Below are positions 47,632 to 57,812 of a stretch of 64,000 bases of DNA, in pieces. Within the stretch, counting starts at the first letter, position 1. Every line of letters starts with the position of its first letter. The position numbers and the translations under genes were made by a program. This DNA comes from Trypanosoma brucei gambiense DAL972 (Eukaryota > Euglenozoa > Kinetoplastea > Trypanosomatida > Trypanosomatidae), in assembly GCF_000210295.1 (NCBI RefSeq), contig NC_026743.1, positions 1,984,001 through 2,048,000 of the forward strand. Reading direction: 5' to 3'. The notes under the pieces are model-generated. The model was not told the origin of the DNA and searched no databases. It saw nothing but the letters and a program-made list of their open reading frames with translations.

Positions 47632-49215
47632 ATGACTGAGCGTCGTGATAACGTTTCCCACGCACCTGATGCCATCGAGGGCCCAAACGATGGTGCTCAC
47701 GCCGAGGACACATCACCGGGTTTCTTCTCACTCGAGAATCTTGGTGTGGCGCAGGTACAAGTCGTCGGAGGAACTCTGAACGGATATGTTATTGGGTATG
47801 TTGCTGTGTATTTGCTGCTGTACCTGACGGCAACTGAGTGCAAATTTACTACGGAGGGTGCATGTGGCGGAGCTAAGATATATGGGTGCAAATGGAGCGG
47901 CACGACATGCAAATTCGAGAATCCCAAATGTAGTGAAGGCTCCGATCCTTCCGATTCTTGCAAAAACGAGGTGGCCTACACGTCTGTTTACAGCGGTATC
48001 TTTGCCTGCGCCATGATCGTTGGTTCAATGGTTGGGTCGATTATAGCCGGGAAGTGCATCACTACGTTTGGACTGAAGAAATCATTTATCATTGTCTCAA
48101 TCACTTGTACTATAGCTTGTGTTGTGGTGCAGGTAGCGATTGAGTACAATAATTACTACGCACTGTGCACTGGACGAGTGCTCATAGGTCTCGGCGTTGG
48201 TATTTTATGCTCTGTTTGCCCCATGTATGTGAATGAGAACGCACATCCCAAACTCTGCAAGATGGACGGTGTGTTGTTTCAGGTGTTCACAACACTTGGC
48301 ATTATGCTTGCCGCGATGCTGGGTCTGATTTTGGACAAAACAGGAGCTAGTAAAGAAGAGGCAAACATGGCTGGGCGGTTACACGTTTTTTCAGCGGTAC
48401 CGCTTGGATTGTCCGTCGCCATGTTCCTAGTGGGCATGTTCCTCCGCGAAAGCACTGCAACATTTTCCCAAGACGATGATGGTAAGGCTGATGGCGGAAT
48501 GGACCCCAACGAGTATGGCTGGGGGCAGATGTTGTGGCCACTGTTCATGGGCGCTGTAACCGCTGGTACGCTGCAGCTGACTGGGATCAACGCGGTAATG
48601 AACTATGCGCCGAAGATTACAGAGAACCTCGGAATGGATCCATCACTTGGCAACTTTCTGGTTATGGCATGGAATTTTGTGACATCCCTTGTGGCTATTC
48701 CACTTGCGTCACGCTTTACGATGCGTCAAATGTTTATCACCTGTTCCTTTGTTGCGTCATGTATGTGCTTGTTCCTATGTGGAATCCCAGTGTTCCCCGG
48801 TGTTGCAGGAAAAGAGGTGAAGAATGGTGTGGCAACTACTGGTATCGCCCTGTTCATAGCTGCATTTGAGTTTGGTGTTGGGTCGTGCTTCTTCGTGCTT
48901 GCACAGGACCTTTTCCCACCATCATTCCGACCTAAGGGCGGTTCGTTTGTTGTCATGATGCAGTTTATCTTTAACATCCTTATTAACCTATTGTATCCCA
49001 TTACAACCGAAGCTATATCTGGTGGGCCAACTGCCAACCAGGACAAGGGACAGGCCGTTGCATTCATACTGTTTGGTTTAATTGGCTTGATTTGTTCCGT
49101 TCTGCAGTTCTTTTACTTGTATCCATACGATGCCAATCAGGACCATGAGAATGACCATGGTGGTGAGCCTGTGGAACAGAAGACATATCCCGTTGAAGCA
49201 TCTCCGCGGAACTAA
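47632..49215 (+). CDS. THT1: Glucose transporter THT1, copy 2
   Basis: 527 residues and, by comparison of the two translations, identical to copy 1 except Leu34 in place of Phe34 in the N-terminal cytosolic segment. Same Cys-rich loop, same TM7 motif and same C-terminus (EQKTYPVEASPRN). Near-perfect identity over 1.6 kb indicates recent duplication or ongoing gene conversion. Residue 34 lies outside the membrane domain and is not expected to affect transport. The leader is the array consensus. Confidence 0.96.
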   Translation: MTERRDNVSHAPDAIEGPNDGAHAEDTSPGFFSLENLGVAQVQVVGGTLNGYVIGYVAVYLLLYLTATECKFTTEGACGGAKIYGCKWSGTTCKFENPKCSEGSDPSDSCKNEVAYTSVYSGIFACAMIVGSMVGSIIAGKCITTFGLKKSFIIVSITCTIACVVVQVAIEYNNYYALCTGRVLIGLGVGILCSVCPMYVNENAHPKLCKMDGVLFQVFTTLGIMLAAMLGLILDKTGASKEEANMAGRLHVFSAVPLGLSVAMFLVGMFLRESTATFSQDDDGKADGGMDPNEYGWGQMLWPLFMGAVTAGTLQLTGINAVMNYAPKITENLGMDPSLGNFLVMAWNFVTSLVAIPLASRFTMRQMFITCSFVASCMCLFLCGIPVFPGVAGKEVKNGVATTGIALFIAAFEFGVGSCFFVLAQDLFPPSFRPKGGSFVVMMQFIFNILINLLYPITTEAISGGPTANQDKGQAVAFILFGLIGLICSVLQFFYLYPYDANQDHENDHGGEPVEQKTYPVEASPRN

Positions 49216-50192
49216 AGCACTGAAGCTTAATTCATCTGGTGAGGTATTGTTTGTCTCGCTCGCATGACTCATGTGCTGGGGAAGTGTAAAAGGGGGGATG
49301 GCGACGAAGTTGTTTCTTGCATATTTCTCGCGCATCTGATGAATTAAAAAAAAACGATTATTGCATAACATGATTATCTGACCACAAAACGTTTTGTAGT
49401 TTGAAGGAGGTAATTGGGTAATGTTTTAGAGGTCGTCAATATTAGTGGCGTTAATGAAAACGGATTTTAAAATTTACTTCTTTTTGCTGTTTTATGTTGT
49501 CTATATATACTTTTGTTTTTCCATCAAGTCGACTGTGCCTATTATTATCTGCTCCGTTTTGTAGCAGCGGATGGACAGATGGATGAAGTGATATATGAGG
49601 GCAGTATGCTGTTAGTGTGTATGTGCGCATAAACTGATATTATGTACTTCCTTTCTCGTAAAATACGCGCATAGAAGGTATGCGAGTGGGGACAATTTTC
49701 CCGTAATTTTGTTGCCTAAGCTTCTGAGGCCTATATGAATTACATATATGGAAGGAAGATCTGCTCTTTTTTCCGTGCATGTATCTTGAGGTCGTTGCTG
49801 CTCCATGGTGATGGTGTGTATGAAGGGGTGGGTCATTCACTTTTTTTCGTTTCTATTCGGTAATATAATACAAATGAAGACGTTTATATCTTTTTGATGT
49901 TGTTTCACTTGATCGTCTTTCCAGTCGGAGTGTCGTCAGCTTTGTGAAGAAAAGCAGTGCTTTGATTTTCATACACTTCGGCTAGAGTGCGTCCCGTTTC
50001 TGGCGTCACGCGATGTTCTGCTACAATGATCTCTTACTTTACCCGTAACACCACATTAATGGTTTATTTCACTTTTTTGGTTGATTTTGTTTGGATTGCT
50101 GCTGCCACATTACGTCTCCCTTCCATATTGTTTTATTATTTTCAGTTACGCAATCAGGCAAACTCATATAAATTGTCCAGTGACCCAAAACA
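49216..50192 (+). other. THT1-type 3' UTR and divergent spacer 2
   Basis: 977 bases. Matches spacer 1 up to about 49654 and then switches to a different sequence of about 340 bases (TCGTAAAATACGCGCATAG and onward) before rejoining the common leader at about 50000. Short remnants (GAAGACGTTT) show the divergent part is homologous but old, so this junction may mark the ancestral THT1/THT2 border. Confidence 0.75.
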
Positions 50193-51782
50193 ATGACTGA
50201 GCGTCGTGATAACGTTTCCCACGCACCTGATGCCATCGAGGGCCCAAACGATGGTGCTCACGCCGAGGACACATCACCGGGTTTCTTCTCACTCGAGAAT
50301 CTTGGTGTGGCGCAGGTACAAGTCGTCGGAGGAACTCTGAACGGATTTTCCATCGGCTTTGTTGCTGTGTACATCCTTCTCTATGAAGTGGCGACGAATT
50401 GTTCATTATTCAAGACTACGGAAGCGTGCAAGGCCGTGGGTTCTTATGGATGTGAGTGGAAGGATACGGAAGTGTGCTCATGGAAGAAGGAATGTGACTC
50501 CGATTCCGATGGTGTCAATCCATGCGAAAGCCTTATTGGGTACAGCTCACTTTACAGCGGTATCTTTGCTTCTGCCATGATCGTTGGTTCAATGGTTGGG
50601 TCGATTATAGCCGGGAAGTGCATCACTATGTTTGGACTGAAGAAATCATTCATCATTGTTGGCGTCATGAGTGTTGTGGCGTCTGCACTGAACCACATAT
50701 CCGTGGCAACGAATGAGTTTTGGGTTCTATGCGCTGGACGAGTGCTCATGGGTATCGGTCTCGGCGTTGTTTGCGTTATTTGCCCCATGTATGTGAATGA
50801 GAACGCACATCCCAAACTCTCTAAGGTGGACGGTGTGTTGTTTCAGGTGTTCATCACGTTTGGGATTATGCTTGCCGCGATGCTGGGTCTGATTTTGGAC
50901 AAAACGGTTAACTATGATAATGACCCCGACATGGCTGGGCGTTTTCACGGTTTTTGTGCAGTGTCATCCGTACTCTCCGTCGCCATGTTCCTAGTGGGCA
51001 TGTTCCTCCGCGAAAGCACTGCAACATTTTCCCAAGACGATGATGGTAAGGCTGATGGCGGAATGGACCCCAACGAGTATGGCTGGGGGCAGATGTTGTG
51101 GCCACTGTTCATGGGCGCTGTAACCGCTGGTACGCTGCAGCTGACTGGGATCAACGCGGTAATGAACTATGCGCCGAAGATTACAGAGAACCTCGGAATG
51201 GATCCATCACTTGGCAACTTTCTGGTTATGGCATGGAATTTTGTGACATCCCTTGTGGCTATTCCACTTGCGTCACGCTTTACGATGCGTCAAATGTTTA
51301 TCACCTGTTCCTTTGTTGCGTCATGTATGTGCTTGTTCCTATGTGGAATCCCAGTGTTCCCCGGTGTTGCTGAAGAAAAGGTGAAGAATGGTGTGGCAAC
51401 TACTGGTATCGCCCTGTTCATAGCTGCATTTGAGTTTGGTGTTGGGTCGTGCTTCTTCGTGCTTGCACAGGACCTTTTCCCACCATCATTCCGACCTAAG
51501 GGCTCTTCGTTTGTTGTCATGATGCAGTTTATCTTTAACATCCTTATTAACCTATTGTATCCCATTACAACCGAAGCTATATCTGGTGGGCCAACCGGCG
51601 ACCAGGATAAGGGACAGGCCGTTGTATTCATACTGTTTGGTTTAATTGGCTTGATTTGTTTCGTTCTGCAGTTCTTTTACTTGTATCCATACGATGCCAA
51701 TCAGGACCATGAGAATGACCATGGCGCTGAGCCCGTGGAACGTATTGCTTCTCCCGTTGATGTCCCCACGCCGCGGAACTAA
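50193..51782 (+). CDS. THT2: Glucose transporter THT2, copy 1
   Basis: 529 residues, the high-affinity hexose carrier isoform characteristic of insect-stage cells, where glucose is scarce. Residues 1-51 equal THT1. Residues 52 to about 262 are diverged, covering TM1 to TM6 and the Cys-rich loop. The block from SVAMFLVGMF to GIPVFPGVA is identical again. Small differences follow (EEKV for GKEV, S for G after RPKG, GDQ for ANQ, F for S in TM12) and a distinct tail (ERIASPVDVPTPRN). Substrate-binding signatures in TM7 are unchanged, so affinity differences should come from the N-terminal half. The spacer in front is unlike that of any other copy. Confidence 0.95.
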   Translation: MTERRDNVSHAPDAIEGPNDGAHAEDTSPGFFSLENLGVAQVQVVGGTLNGFSIGFVAVYILLYEVATNCSLFKTTEACKAVGSYGCEWKDTEVCSWKKECDSDSDGVNPCESLIGYSSLYSGIFASAMIVGSMVGSIIAGKCITMFGLKKSFIIVGVMSVVASALNHISVATNEFWVLCAGRVLMGIGLGVVCVICPMYVNENAHPKLSKVDGVLFQVFITFGIMLAAMLGLILDKTVNYDNDPDMAGRFHGFCAVSSVLSVAMFLVGMFLRESTATFSQDDDGKADGGMDPNEYGWGQMLWPLFMGAVTAGTLQLTGINAVMNYAPKITENLGMDPSLGNFLVMAWNFVTSLVAIPLASRFTMRQMFITCSFVASCMCLFLCGIPVFPGVAEEKVKNGVATTGIALFIAAFEFGVGSCFFVLAQDLFPPSFRPKGSSFVVMMQFIFNILINLLYPITTEAISGGPTGDQDKGQAVVFILFGLIGLICFVLQFFYLYPYDANQDHENDHGAEPVERIASPVDVPTPRN

Positions 51783-52733
51783 AGCACTGAAGCTTAATTC
51801 ATCTGGTGAGGTATTGTTTGTCTCGCTCGCATGACTCATGTGCTGGGGAAGTGTAAAAGGGGGGATGGCGACGTAACCGATATTGTTAGAGGGCGGGAAT
51901 TCCCCTCGATGTTTACGTTGTGAGGTAAATAAAACAGGATTTCTGTTGGGCCTTTGGATTTGACATTTTAAGGTTATCTCCCATGTCCCTATTTTAACGA
52001 GGCAGCAATCGCTATAGTGTATCTGATGTACCAATTGATGAGGCTGATCGTTGCAGTAAAATATTCCTTTTTTATTATGTGTTGTGGTGGTCACCGTTTT
52101 TTTTAATTTGTGACGTGTTATCGCTTTTTTTTTGTTTTCCTTTATGTGAGTGATGCGGGTTGTTAGTGTTACATATTGTCTTTTCTTGTTTTACTTTTGT
52201 AAATTCCTTAATTTTATTATTATTTTATTATTTTGTCGACCTATGAATATTCTTGGTTTTCTGTCTTGTTGCACGGCAATAGATGGACAGATGGATGAAG
52301 TGATATATGAGGGCAGTATGCTGTTAGTGTGTATGTGCACTCTAAAGCTGCTGCTGTGTCGGGATAGTGATTTACGTAGGGCAGTTGATTTTTCTTTTTT
52401 CTTTTTTTTTTTGTAATATTATACAATTGAAGACGTTTCTTAATAGTTTTTTGAAAAAAAAACATTGTGTTGTTTTTTATTGGTGTACAGGGGACAACTT
52501 GTTTTATTAAAACCCTTTGTCGTTGGGCTGTGCCCCAATTCTGGCGTCACGCGATGTTCTTCTATAATGATCTCTTACTTTACCCGTAACACCACATTAA
52601 TGGTTTATTTCACTTTTTTGGTTGATTTTGTTTGGATTGCTGCTGCCACATTACGTCTCCCTTCCATATTGTTTTATTATTTTCAGTTACGCAATCAGGC
52701 AAACTCATATAAATTGTCCAGTGACCCAAAACA
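51783..52733 (+). other. THT2-type 3' UTR and spacer 3
   Basis: 951 bases. After the shared first 90 bases it becomes THT2-specific (TAACCGATATTGTTAGAGGG and onward). From about 52370 it matches the upstream region of the second THT1, through the T-rich tract at 52388-52412 to the leader. No other gene is supported; a 150-codon minus-strand frame here is antisense. Confidence 0.75.
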
Positions 52734-54323
52734 ATGACTGAGCGTCGTGATAACGTTTCCCACGCACCTGATGCCATCGAGGGCCCAAACGATGGTGCTC
52801 ACGCCGAGGACACATCACCGGGTTTCTTCTCACTCGAGAATCTTGGTGTGGCGCAGGTACAAGTCGTCGGAGGAACTCTGAACGGATTTTCCATCGGCTT
52901 TGTTGCTGTGTACATCCTTCTCTATGAAGTGGCGACGAATTGTTCATTATTCAAGACTACGGAAGCGTGCAAGGCCGTGGGTTCTTATGGATGTGAGTGG
53001 AAGGATACGGAAGTGTGCTCATGGAAGAAGGAATGTGACTCCGATTCCGATGGTGTCAATCCATGCGAAAGCCTTATTGGGTACAGCTCACTTTACAGCG
53101 GTATCTTTGCTTCTGCCATGATCGTTGGTTCAATGGTTGGGTCGATTATAGCCGGGAAGTGCATCACTATGTTTGGACTGAAGAAATCATTCATCATTGT
53201 TGGCGTCATGAGTGTTGTGGCGTCTGCACTGAACCACATATCCGTGGCAACGAATGAGTTTTGGGTTCTATGCGCTGGACGAGTGCTCATGGGTATCGGT
53301 CTCGGCGTTGTTTGCGTTATTTGCCCCATGTATGTGAATGAGAACGCACATCCCAAACTCTCTAAGGTGGACGGTGTGTTGTTTCAGGTGTTCATCACGT
53401 TTGGGATTATGCTTGCCGCGATGCTGGGTCTGATTTTGGACAAAACGGTTAACTATGATAATGACCCCGACATGGCTGGGCGTTTTCACGGTTTTTGTGC
53501 AGTGTCATCCGTACTCTCCGTCGCCATGTTCCTAGTGGGCATGTTCCTCCGCGAAAGCACTGCAACATTTTCCCAAGACGATGATGGTAAGGCTGATGGC
53601 GGAATGGACCCCAACGAGTATGGCTGGGGGCAGATGTTGTGGCCACTGTTCATGGGCGCTGTAACCGCTGGTACGCTGCAGCTGACTGGGATCAACGCGG
53701 TAATGAACTATGCGCCGAAGATTACAGAGAACCTCGGAATGGATCCATCACTTGGCAACTTTCTGGTTATGGCATGGAATTTTGTGACATCCCTTGTGGC
53801 TATTCCACTTGCGTCACGCTTTACGATGCGTCAAATGTTTATCACCTGTTCCTTTGTTGCGTCATGTATGTGCTTGTTCCTATGTGGAATCCCAGTGTTC
53901 CCCGGTGTTGCTGAAGAAAAGGTGAAGAATGGTGTGGCAACTACTGGTATCGCCCTGTTCATAGCTGCATTTGAGTTTGGTGTTGGGTCGTGCTTCTTCG
54001 TGCTTGCACAGGACCTTTTCCCACCATCATTCCGACCTAAGGGCTCTTCGTTTGTTGTCATGATGCAGTTTATCTTTAACATCCTTATTAACCTATTGTA
54101 TCCCATTACAACCGAAGCTATATCTGGTGGGCCAACCGGCGACCAGGATAAGGGACAGGCCGTTGTATTCATACTGTTTGGTTTAATTGGCTTGATTTGT
54201 TTCGTTCTGCAGTTCTTTTACTTGTATCCATACGATGCCAATCAGGACCATGAGAATGACCATGGCGCTGAGCCCGTGGAACGTATTGCTTCTCCCGTTG
54301 ATGTCCCCACGCCGCGGAACTAA
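52734..54323 (+). CDS. THT2: Glucose transporter THT2, copy 2
   Basis: 529 residues, the same protein as copy 1 by comparison of translations. The nucleotide sequence also matches over the whole frame as far as I compared. Same features: 12 helices, Cys-rich loop 1, LQLTGIN motif, THT2-type tail. It is the last unit of the array; its spacer ends abruptly at 54931 where the duplicated block stops and the DnaJ leader begins. Two identical copies raise dosage but add no new protein. Confidence 0.95.
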   Translation: MTERRDNVSHAPDAIEGPNDGAHAEDTSPGFFSLENLGVAQVQVVGGTLNGFSIGFVAVYILLYEVATNCSLFKTTEACKAVGSYGCEWKDTEVCSWKKECDSDSDGVNPCESLIGYSSLYSGIFASAMIVGSMVGSIIAGKCITMFGLKKSFIIVGVMSVVASALNHISVATNEFWVLCAGRVLMGIGLGVVCVICPMYVNENAHPKLSKVDGVLFQVFITFGIMLAAMLGLILDKTVNYDNDPDMAGRFHGFCAVSSVLSVAMFLVGMFLRESTATFSQDDDGKADGGMDPNEYGWGQMLWPLFMGAVTAGTLQLTGINAVMNYAPKITENLGMDPSLGNFLVMAWNFVTSLVAIPLASRFTMRQMFITCSFVASCMCLFLCGIPVFPGVAEEKVKNGVATTGIALFIAAFEFGVGSCFFVLAQDLFPPSFRPKGSSFVVMMQFIFNILINLLYPITTEAISGGPTGDQDKGQAVVFILFGLIGLICFVLQFFYLYPYDANQDHENDHGAEPVERIASPVDVPTPRN

Positions 54324-55158
54324 AGCACTGAAGCTTAATTCATCTGGTGAGGTATTGTTTGTCTCGCTCGCATGACTCATGTGCTGGGGAAGTGTAAAAG
54401 GGGGGATGGCGACGTAACCGATATTGTTAGAGGGCGGGAATTCCCCTCGATGTTTACGTTGTGAGGTAAATAAAACAGGATTTCTGTTGGGCCTTTGGAT
54501 TTGACATTTTAAGGTTATCTCCCATGTCCCTATTTTAACGAGGCAGCAATCGCTATAGTGTATCTGATGTACCAATTGATGAGGCTGATCGTTGCAGTAA
54601 AATATTCCTTTTTTATTATGTGTTGTGGTGGTCACCGTTTTTTTTAATTTGTGACGTGTTATCGCTTTTTTTTTGTTTTCCTTTATGTGAGTGATGCGGG
54701 TTGTTAGTGTTACATATTGTCTTTTCTTGTTTTACTTTTGTAAATTCCTTAATTTTATTATTATTTTATTATTTTGTCGACCTATGAATATTCTTGGTTT
54801 TCTGTCTTGTTGCACGGCAATAGATGGACAGATGGATGAAGTGATATATGAGGGCAGTATGCTGTTAGTGTGTATGTGCACTCTAAAGCTGCTGCTGTGT
54901 CGGGATAGTGATTTACGTAGGGCAGTTGATTATCTCCTTATATATTTGTCTTTTTTAAAAGAAGGTTATGTAAATCATGAAGCGAAAACGGTTTTGTTTT
55001 TTGTTGGAGATGGTTATTTTTTATTTTTTTTGTTTTTGTTTTTTTTTTCTCTATTTTGTAACAGTTTTTTATTTTTATTTTTTTTGGTTTTTGAAGGTGC
55101 TTTATTTTCTGTTTTTAAACTTCTTCCTCTTACTTTTTTTTAGTTTTTAGTGGGATTG
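54324..55158 (+). other. THT2-type 3' UTR and DnaJ splice region
   Basis: The first 608 bases (to 54931) repeat spacer 3. The remainder, 54932-55158, is unique and extremely T-rich, ending in TTTTTTTTTAGTTTTTAG close to 55150, a strong polypyrimidine tract and acceptor for the DnaJ gene. A 150-codon frame (54691-55143) is a by-product of this T-richness. Confidence 0.7.
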
Positions 55159-56169
55159 ATGGGTATTGACTACTACAAGGTGCTCGGTGTGTCGAGGGAC
55201 GCCTCGCCAAGCGATATTAAGAAGGCGTATCATCAACTTGCGTTGAAGTACCATCCAGACAAAGCCAGTGGGAATCGGGAGGAGGCGGAGCGGCTATTCA
55301 AAGAAGTGGCTGAGGCGTATGATGTGTTGAGCGACGAAAAGAAGAAAAAAATTTATGACTCTTACGGTGAAGAGGGTCTTAAGGGCGGAGTGCCCGATGG
55401 CAGTAGTGGCGGCCCTGGAGGTGCTGGATTCCATGGCTTCTCCTCTGGTGGTGGGACGTATAACTTTTCGAATAGGGACGCATTTAAAGTATTTGAGTCT
55501 TTTTTCGGGAGCAATGATCCATTTGCTGGAGGTGACATGTTTGGTGGAGGTCCCGGACTACATCGTGTGTTTCGCGGATTTGGCGGACCGCACGGCTTTA
55601 TGTCGGGTTTTGGCTCTCCGGAGATGTCGCCCGCGCACGAGGTTCCGCCGCTTGAGTACACTTTTTCGTGCACGCTGGAGGAGATTTACTCGGGCTGCAC
55701 GAAGAAGTTCAACGTTTTGCGACCGCTGCCCACAGGGGAGGAGAAGAAGTTGTTTGAGGTGGCTGTACTTCCAGGATATAAGAAGGGTACAAAGGTGCGT
55801 TTCGTTGGCGAGGGTGGCATTGTTCAGGGCTATCCGCCGAATGTCATGGCAGACTTGGTGTTTGTGCTCGATGAAAAGCCGCATCCGCGGTTCAAGCGGG
55901 ATGGCGCGGACGTTCTCACAACTGTCCAGATTAACTTGAAGCAAGCTTTACTGGGAACGACAATCAGTGTGCTCTGCCTTGATGGGACTACTCAATCGCT
56001 TCCGTTGACTGGGGTGAGCAAAAACGGTCGAAAGCTCCGTGTAAGTGGGAAGGGACTCCCCAATCGCAAGACGAAGCAAAATGGTGACATGTATGTTACC
56101 ATTGAGGTGGTCATGCCTACGTCACTGAATGAGGCTACGAAGCGATTGGTTGAAAAATGTGAATTTTAG
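55159..56169 (+). CDS. DnaJ (Hsp40) co-chaperone, class B type
   Basis: 336 residues from ATG at 55159; three upstream in-frame codons begin with GTG. The J domain is at residues 1-67 ([20 protein letters not shown], then HPDKASGN with the HPD motif that stimulates Hsp70 ATPase). A Gly/Phe-rich linker occupies about 75-150 ([20 protein letters not shown] and onward). Two beta-sandwich substrate-binding domains follow (about 168-330: [20 protein letters not shown], then [20 protein letters not shown] and [19 protein letters not shown]). There are no CxxCxGxG zinc repeats, so it is class B (type II), DNAJB1-like. No signal or prenylation motif, so cytosolic. It delivers unfolded clients to Hsp70. 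Confidence 0.94.
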   Translation: MGIDYYKVLGVSRDASPSDIKKAYHQLALKYHPDKASGNREEAERLFKEVAEAYDVLSDEKKKKIYDSYGEEGLKGGVPDGSSGGPGGAGFHGFSSGGGTYNFSNRDAFKVFESFFGSNDPFAGGDMFGGGPGLHRVFRGFGGPHGFMSGFGSPEMSPAHEVPPLEYTFSCTLEEIYSGCTKKFNVLRPLPTGEEKKLFEVAVLPGYKKGTKVRFVGEGGIVQGYPPNVMADLVFVLDEKPHPRFKRDGADVLTTVQINLKQALLGTTISVLCLDGTTQSLPLTGVSKNGRKLRVSGKGLPNRKTKQNGDMYVTIEVVMPTSLNEATKRLVEKCEF

Positions 56170-57011
56170 GATTAGTACCATCTAGAGTTTCGTGTGATGA
56201 GGGAACCCACGTCAGTTTTAACTTTCCACTTATTTCTGCTCGATACATTTTGATTACCTTCGTGTATCTTGTCGAGATTCGTGTACAGCTGCTGATACGA
56301 ATTCCGCTAGGTAAAGGAGGAATGTGGGGGCCTTTCCACCCCACCCCTCCCTTCATCTTATCTCACACCTTCCGATCCGTCGTTACGTGGTGCGGTTGCT
56401 TTGTTGCTACCCCCATTGTTTTGATAAACGTTATTATTATTATTATTGTTAGCAATTATTATTATTATTTGTACTTCCTTTGCTCTCCGCCTGTGCGCGT
56501 CGATGATTGGTTGCATTCCTTTATTGCCTGGTGCTCAAAACCGCATTGTGCATGCCGCTTGTGGGGCACCACTGGAGGGCAAAAGTGGTAACGATGTATC
56601 AAATATTGGTAGTCTTCTTTCCCCTCTTCTCTTGTACTCTTGTGCTAGTGCTTATAGGGAAACTTATCTCCACTCATTTTTTTGTGGGTTGATTGTCGCA
56701 TTTCCTTTTCACTCCTCTTGGCCATCTGCTTCGTGTGCGGTTTTGAGTCCACACATGCACGTTGGCCTCGCGTACAACGGTGTGTTTGACCCTATTTTTT
56801 TTTGCTTTTGAACTCTATTTTCCCTTTTTGTGTGCTGTGTTATCGGCTATTTTGCAAAGTGACTGTAGGTAGTCGGACGTGTCTTCTGTTGTGAAGGGTT
56901 TCATAGTAGCTAAACACTGCTCTCGTTGCCGCTTAGCTCATATCCCTGGTACAAACTGTTGTGTGTGTGGCTCTGCGGAAGAGGAGAGTGTGGCTTGAGG
57001 AGTTATTAGCG
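56170..57011 (+). other. Intergenic with ATT repeats
   Basis: 842 bases. Two short (ATT)n tracts, about 56430-56447 and 56455-56468. The Rab23 acceptor is probably the ACTGTAG at about 56869, after the T-rich stretch 56790-56830. Frames here (for example 121 codons at 56446) follow repeats and lack family features. Confidence 0.55.
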
Positions 57012-57692
57012 ATGTTGAAGAGAGGTGGGTTAAACGGAGTGAAAGTAATTGTGATTGGTGATGAGAATGTTGGGAAATCGTCTTTGCTGCGGCGCTTCGT
57101 CACGGGCACATTCAGTAATCAGTACAATAGGACTGTCGGTGTGGAGTATATGGAGAAGAGCGTTTGTCTCCGTCAACGTAGCACGACAGTGAACCTCTTT
57201 CTTTGGGATACGGCTGGGCAAGAAACAGTTAGTTCTGTAAAGGATATTTATTACCTTGATGCCGCGGTGGCTATCCTGGTTTTCAGCACCGACAGTAGCG
57301 AGAGTTTCGCGAGAATAGAGATGTGGAAGAGGTGCGTTGAGCGTGTGTGTGGAAGCATACCAATGGTTCTGTGCCAGACAAAGTTTGATCTTGCACGGCA
57401 GGCCGCTGTAGTGGCTGAAGAGGTGGAGAAACTCGCTGTTAAGTTGCAGTTGCCTTTGTTTCGCGTCTCTACGAAGGATGGATTTAATGTCACCCAGTTG
57501 TTCGAGTACGTGGCAGCAATGTGCGTTAGCGAGGCGCCGGGGGGCGAATGTGGACGGACCGGCAAATTAAAGAGTGAGGCGGATGGAAACGGCTCCACAG
57601 GTGCGGGGAACGCAGGGAAGTCATCGAAATCTGGTGGAGCGGGGAAGAAGTCGTCCAAAAAGTCAAAGAAGAAAAAGTGCAGTGTTATGTAG
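57012..57692 (+). CDS. RAB23: Rab23-like small GTPase with CaaX tail
   Basis: 226 residues from the first ATG at 57012; the open frame upstream begins at a GTG. GTP-binding motifs: P-loop GDENVGKSS, switch I NRTVGVEYMEKS, switch II WDTAGQE, G4 TKFD (a variant of NKxD also seen in Rho proteins), G5-like STKDG. The sequence VKVIVIGDENVGKSSLLRRF and the GVEY/FxEK switch I resemble Rab23. The tail is Ser/Gly/Lys-rich with KKSSKKSKKKKCSVM. The single-Cys CaaX end, in place of a double-Cys Rab tail, is also a Rab23 trait and suggests farnesyl or geranylgeranyl anchoring plus a polybasic patch. Rab23 in other eukaryotes acts in cilia. The intrinsic Gln for GTP hydrolysis is present. Confidence 0.8.
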   Translation: MLKRGGLNGVKVIVIGDENVGKSSLLRRFVTGTFSNQYNRTVGVEYMEKSVCLRQRSTTVNLFLWDTAGQETVSSVKDIYYLDAAVAILVFSTDSSESFARIEMWKRCVERVCGSIPMVLCQTKFDLARQAAVVAEEVEKLAVKLQLPLFRVSTKDGFNVTQLFEYVAAMCVSEAPGGECGRTGKLKSEADGNGSTGAGNAGKSSKSGGAGKKSSKKSKKKKCSVM

Positions 57693-57774
57693 CCGCTGGG
57701 TAAAGGAGCTGCCCGTTATTTTCGGCTGTGCTTTTAAATTTTATCTCACATTACTCGGCGCGTGTTTGTGGAAG

Positions 57775-57812
<38 letters not shown>

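Larger units (their letters stand above)
45160..54931 (+). repeat. Hexose transporter tandem array (4 units)
   Basis: Four direct head-to-tail units. Start-to-start spacing is 2396 (THT1-1 to THT1-2), 2561 (THT1-2 to THT2-1) and 2541 (THT2-1 to THT2-2). The two THT2 units match base for base as far as I compared, through the spacer to 52390 and 54931, where they diverge. The last 75 bases before each ATG and the first 90 bases after each stop are shared by all four copies. A block with GGACAGATGGATGAAGTG recurs in every spacer. Confidence 0.95.

Noticed and set aside
51642..52094. 150-codon minus-strand frame overlapping the end of THT2 (also at 54183-54635)
   Set aside because: Antisense to a polycistronic unit, overlaps THT2 coding sequence, and exists twice only because the unit is duplicated.
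45160..54931. Transporter array as a mobile element
   Set aside because: No terminal repeats, target-site duplications or transposase. Direct tandem duplication with gene conversion explains it.
54691..55143. 150-codon plus-strand frame in the last THT spacer
   Set aside because: Starts in a repeated 3' UTR and becomes a Phe/Leu run from the polypyrimidine tract; the copy of the same start in spacer 3 has a different end.
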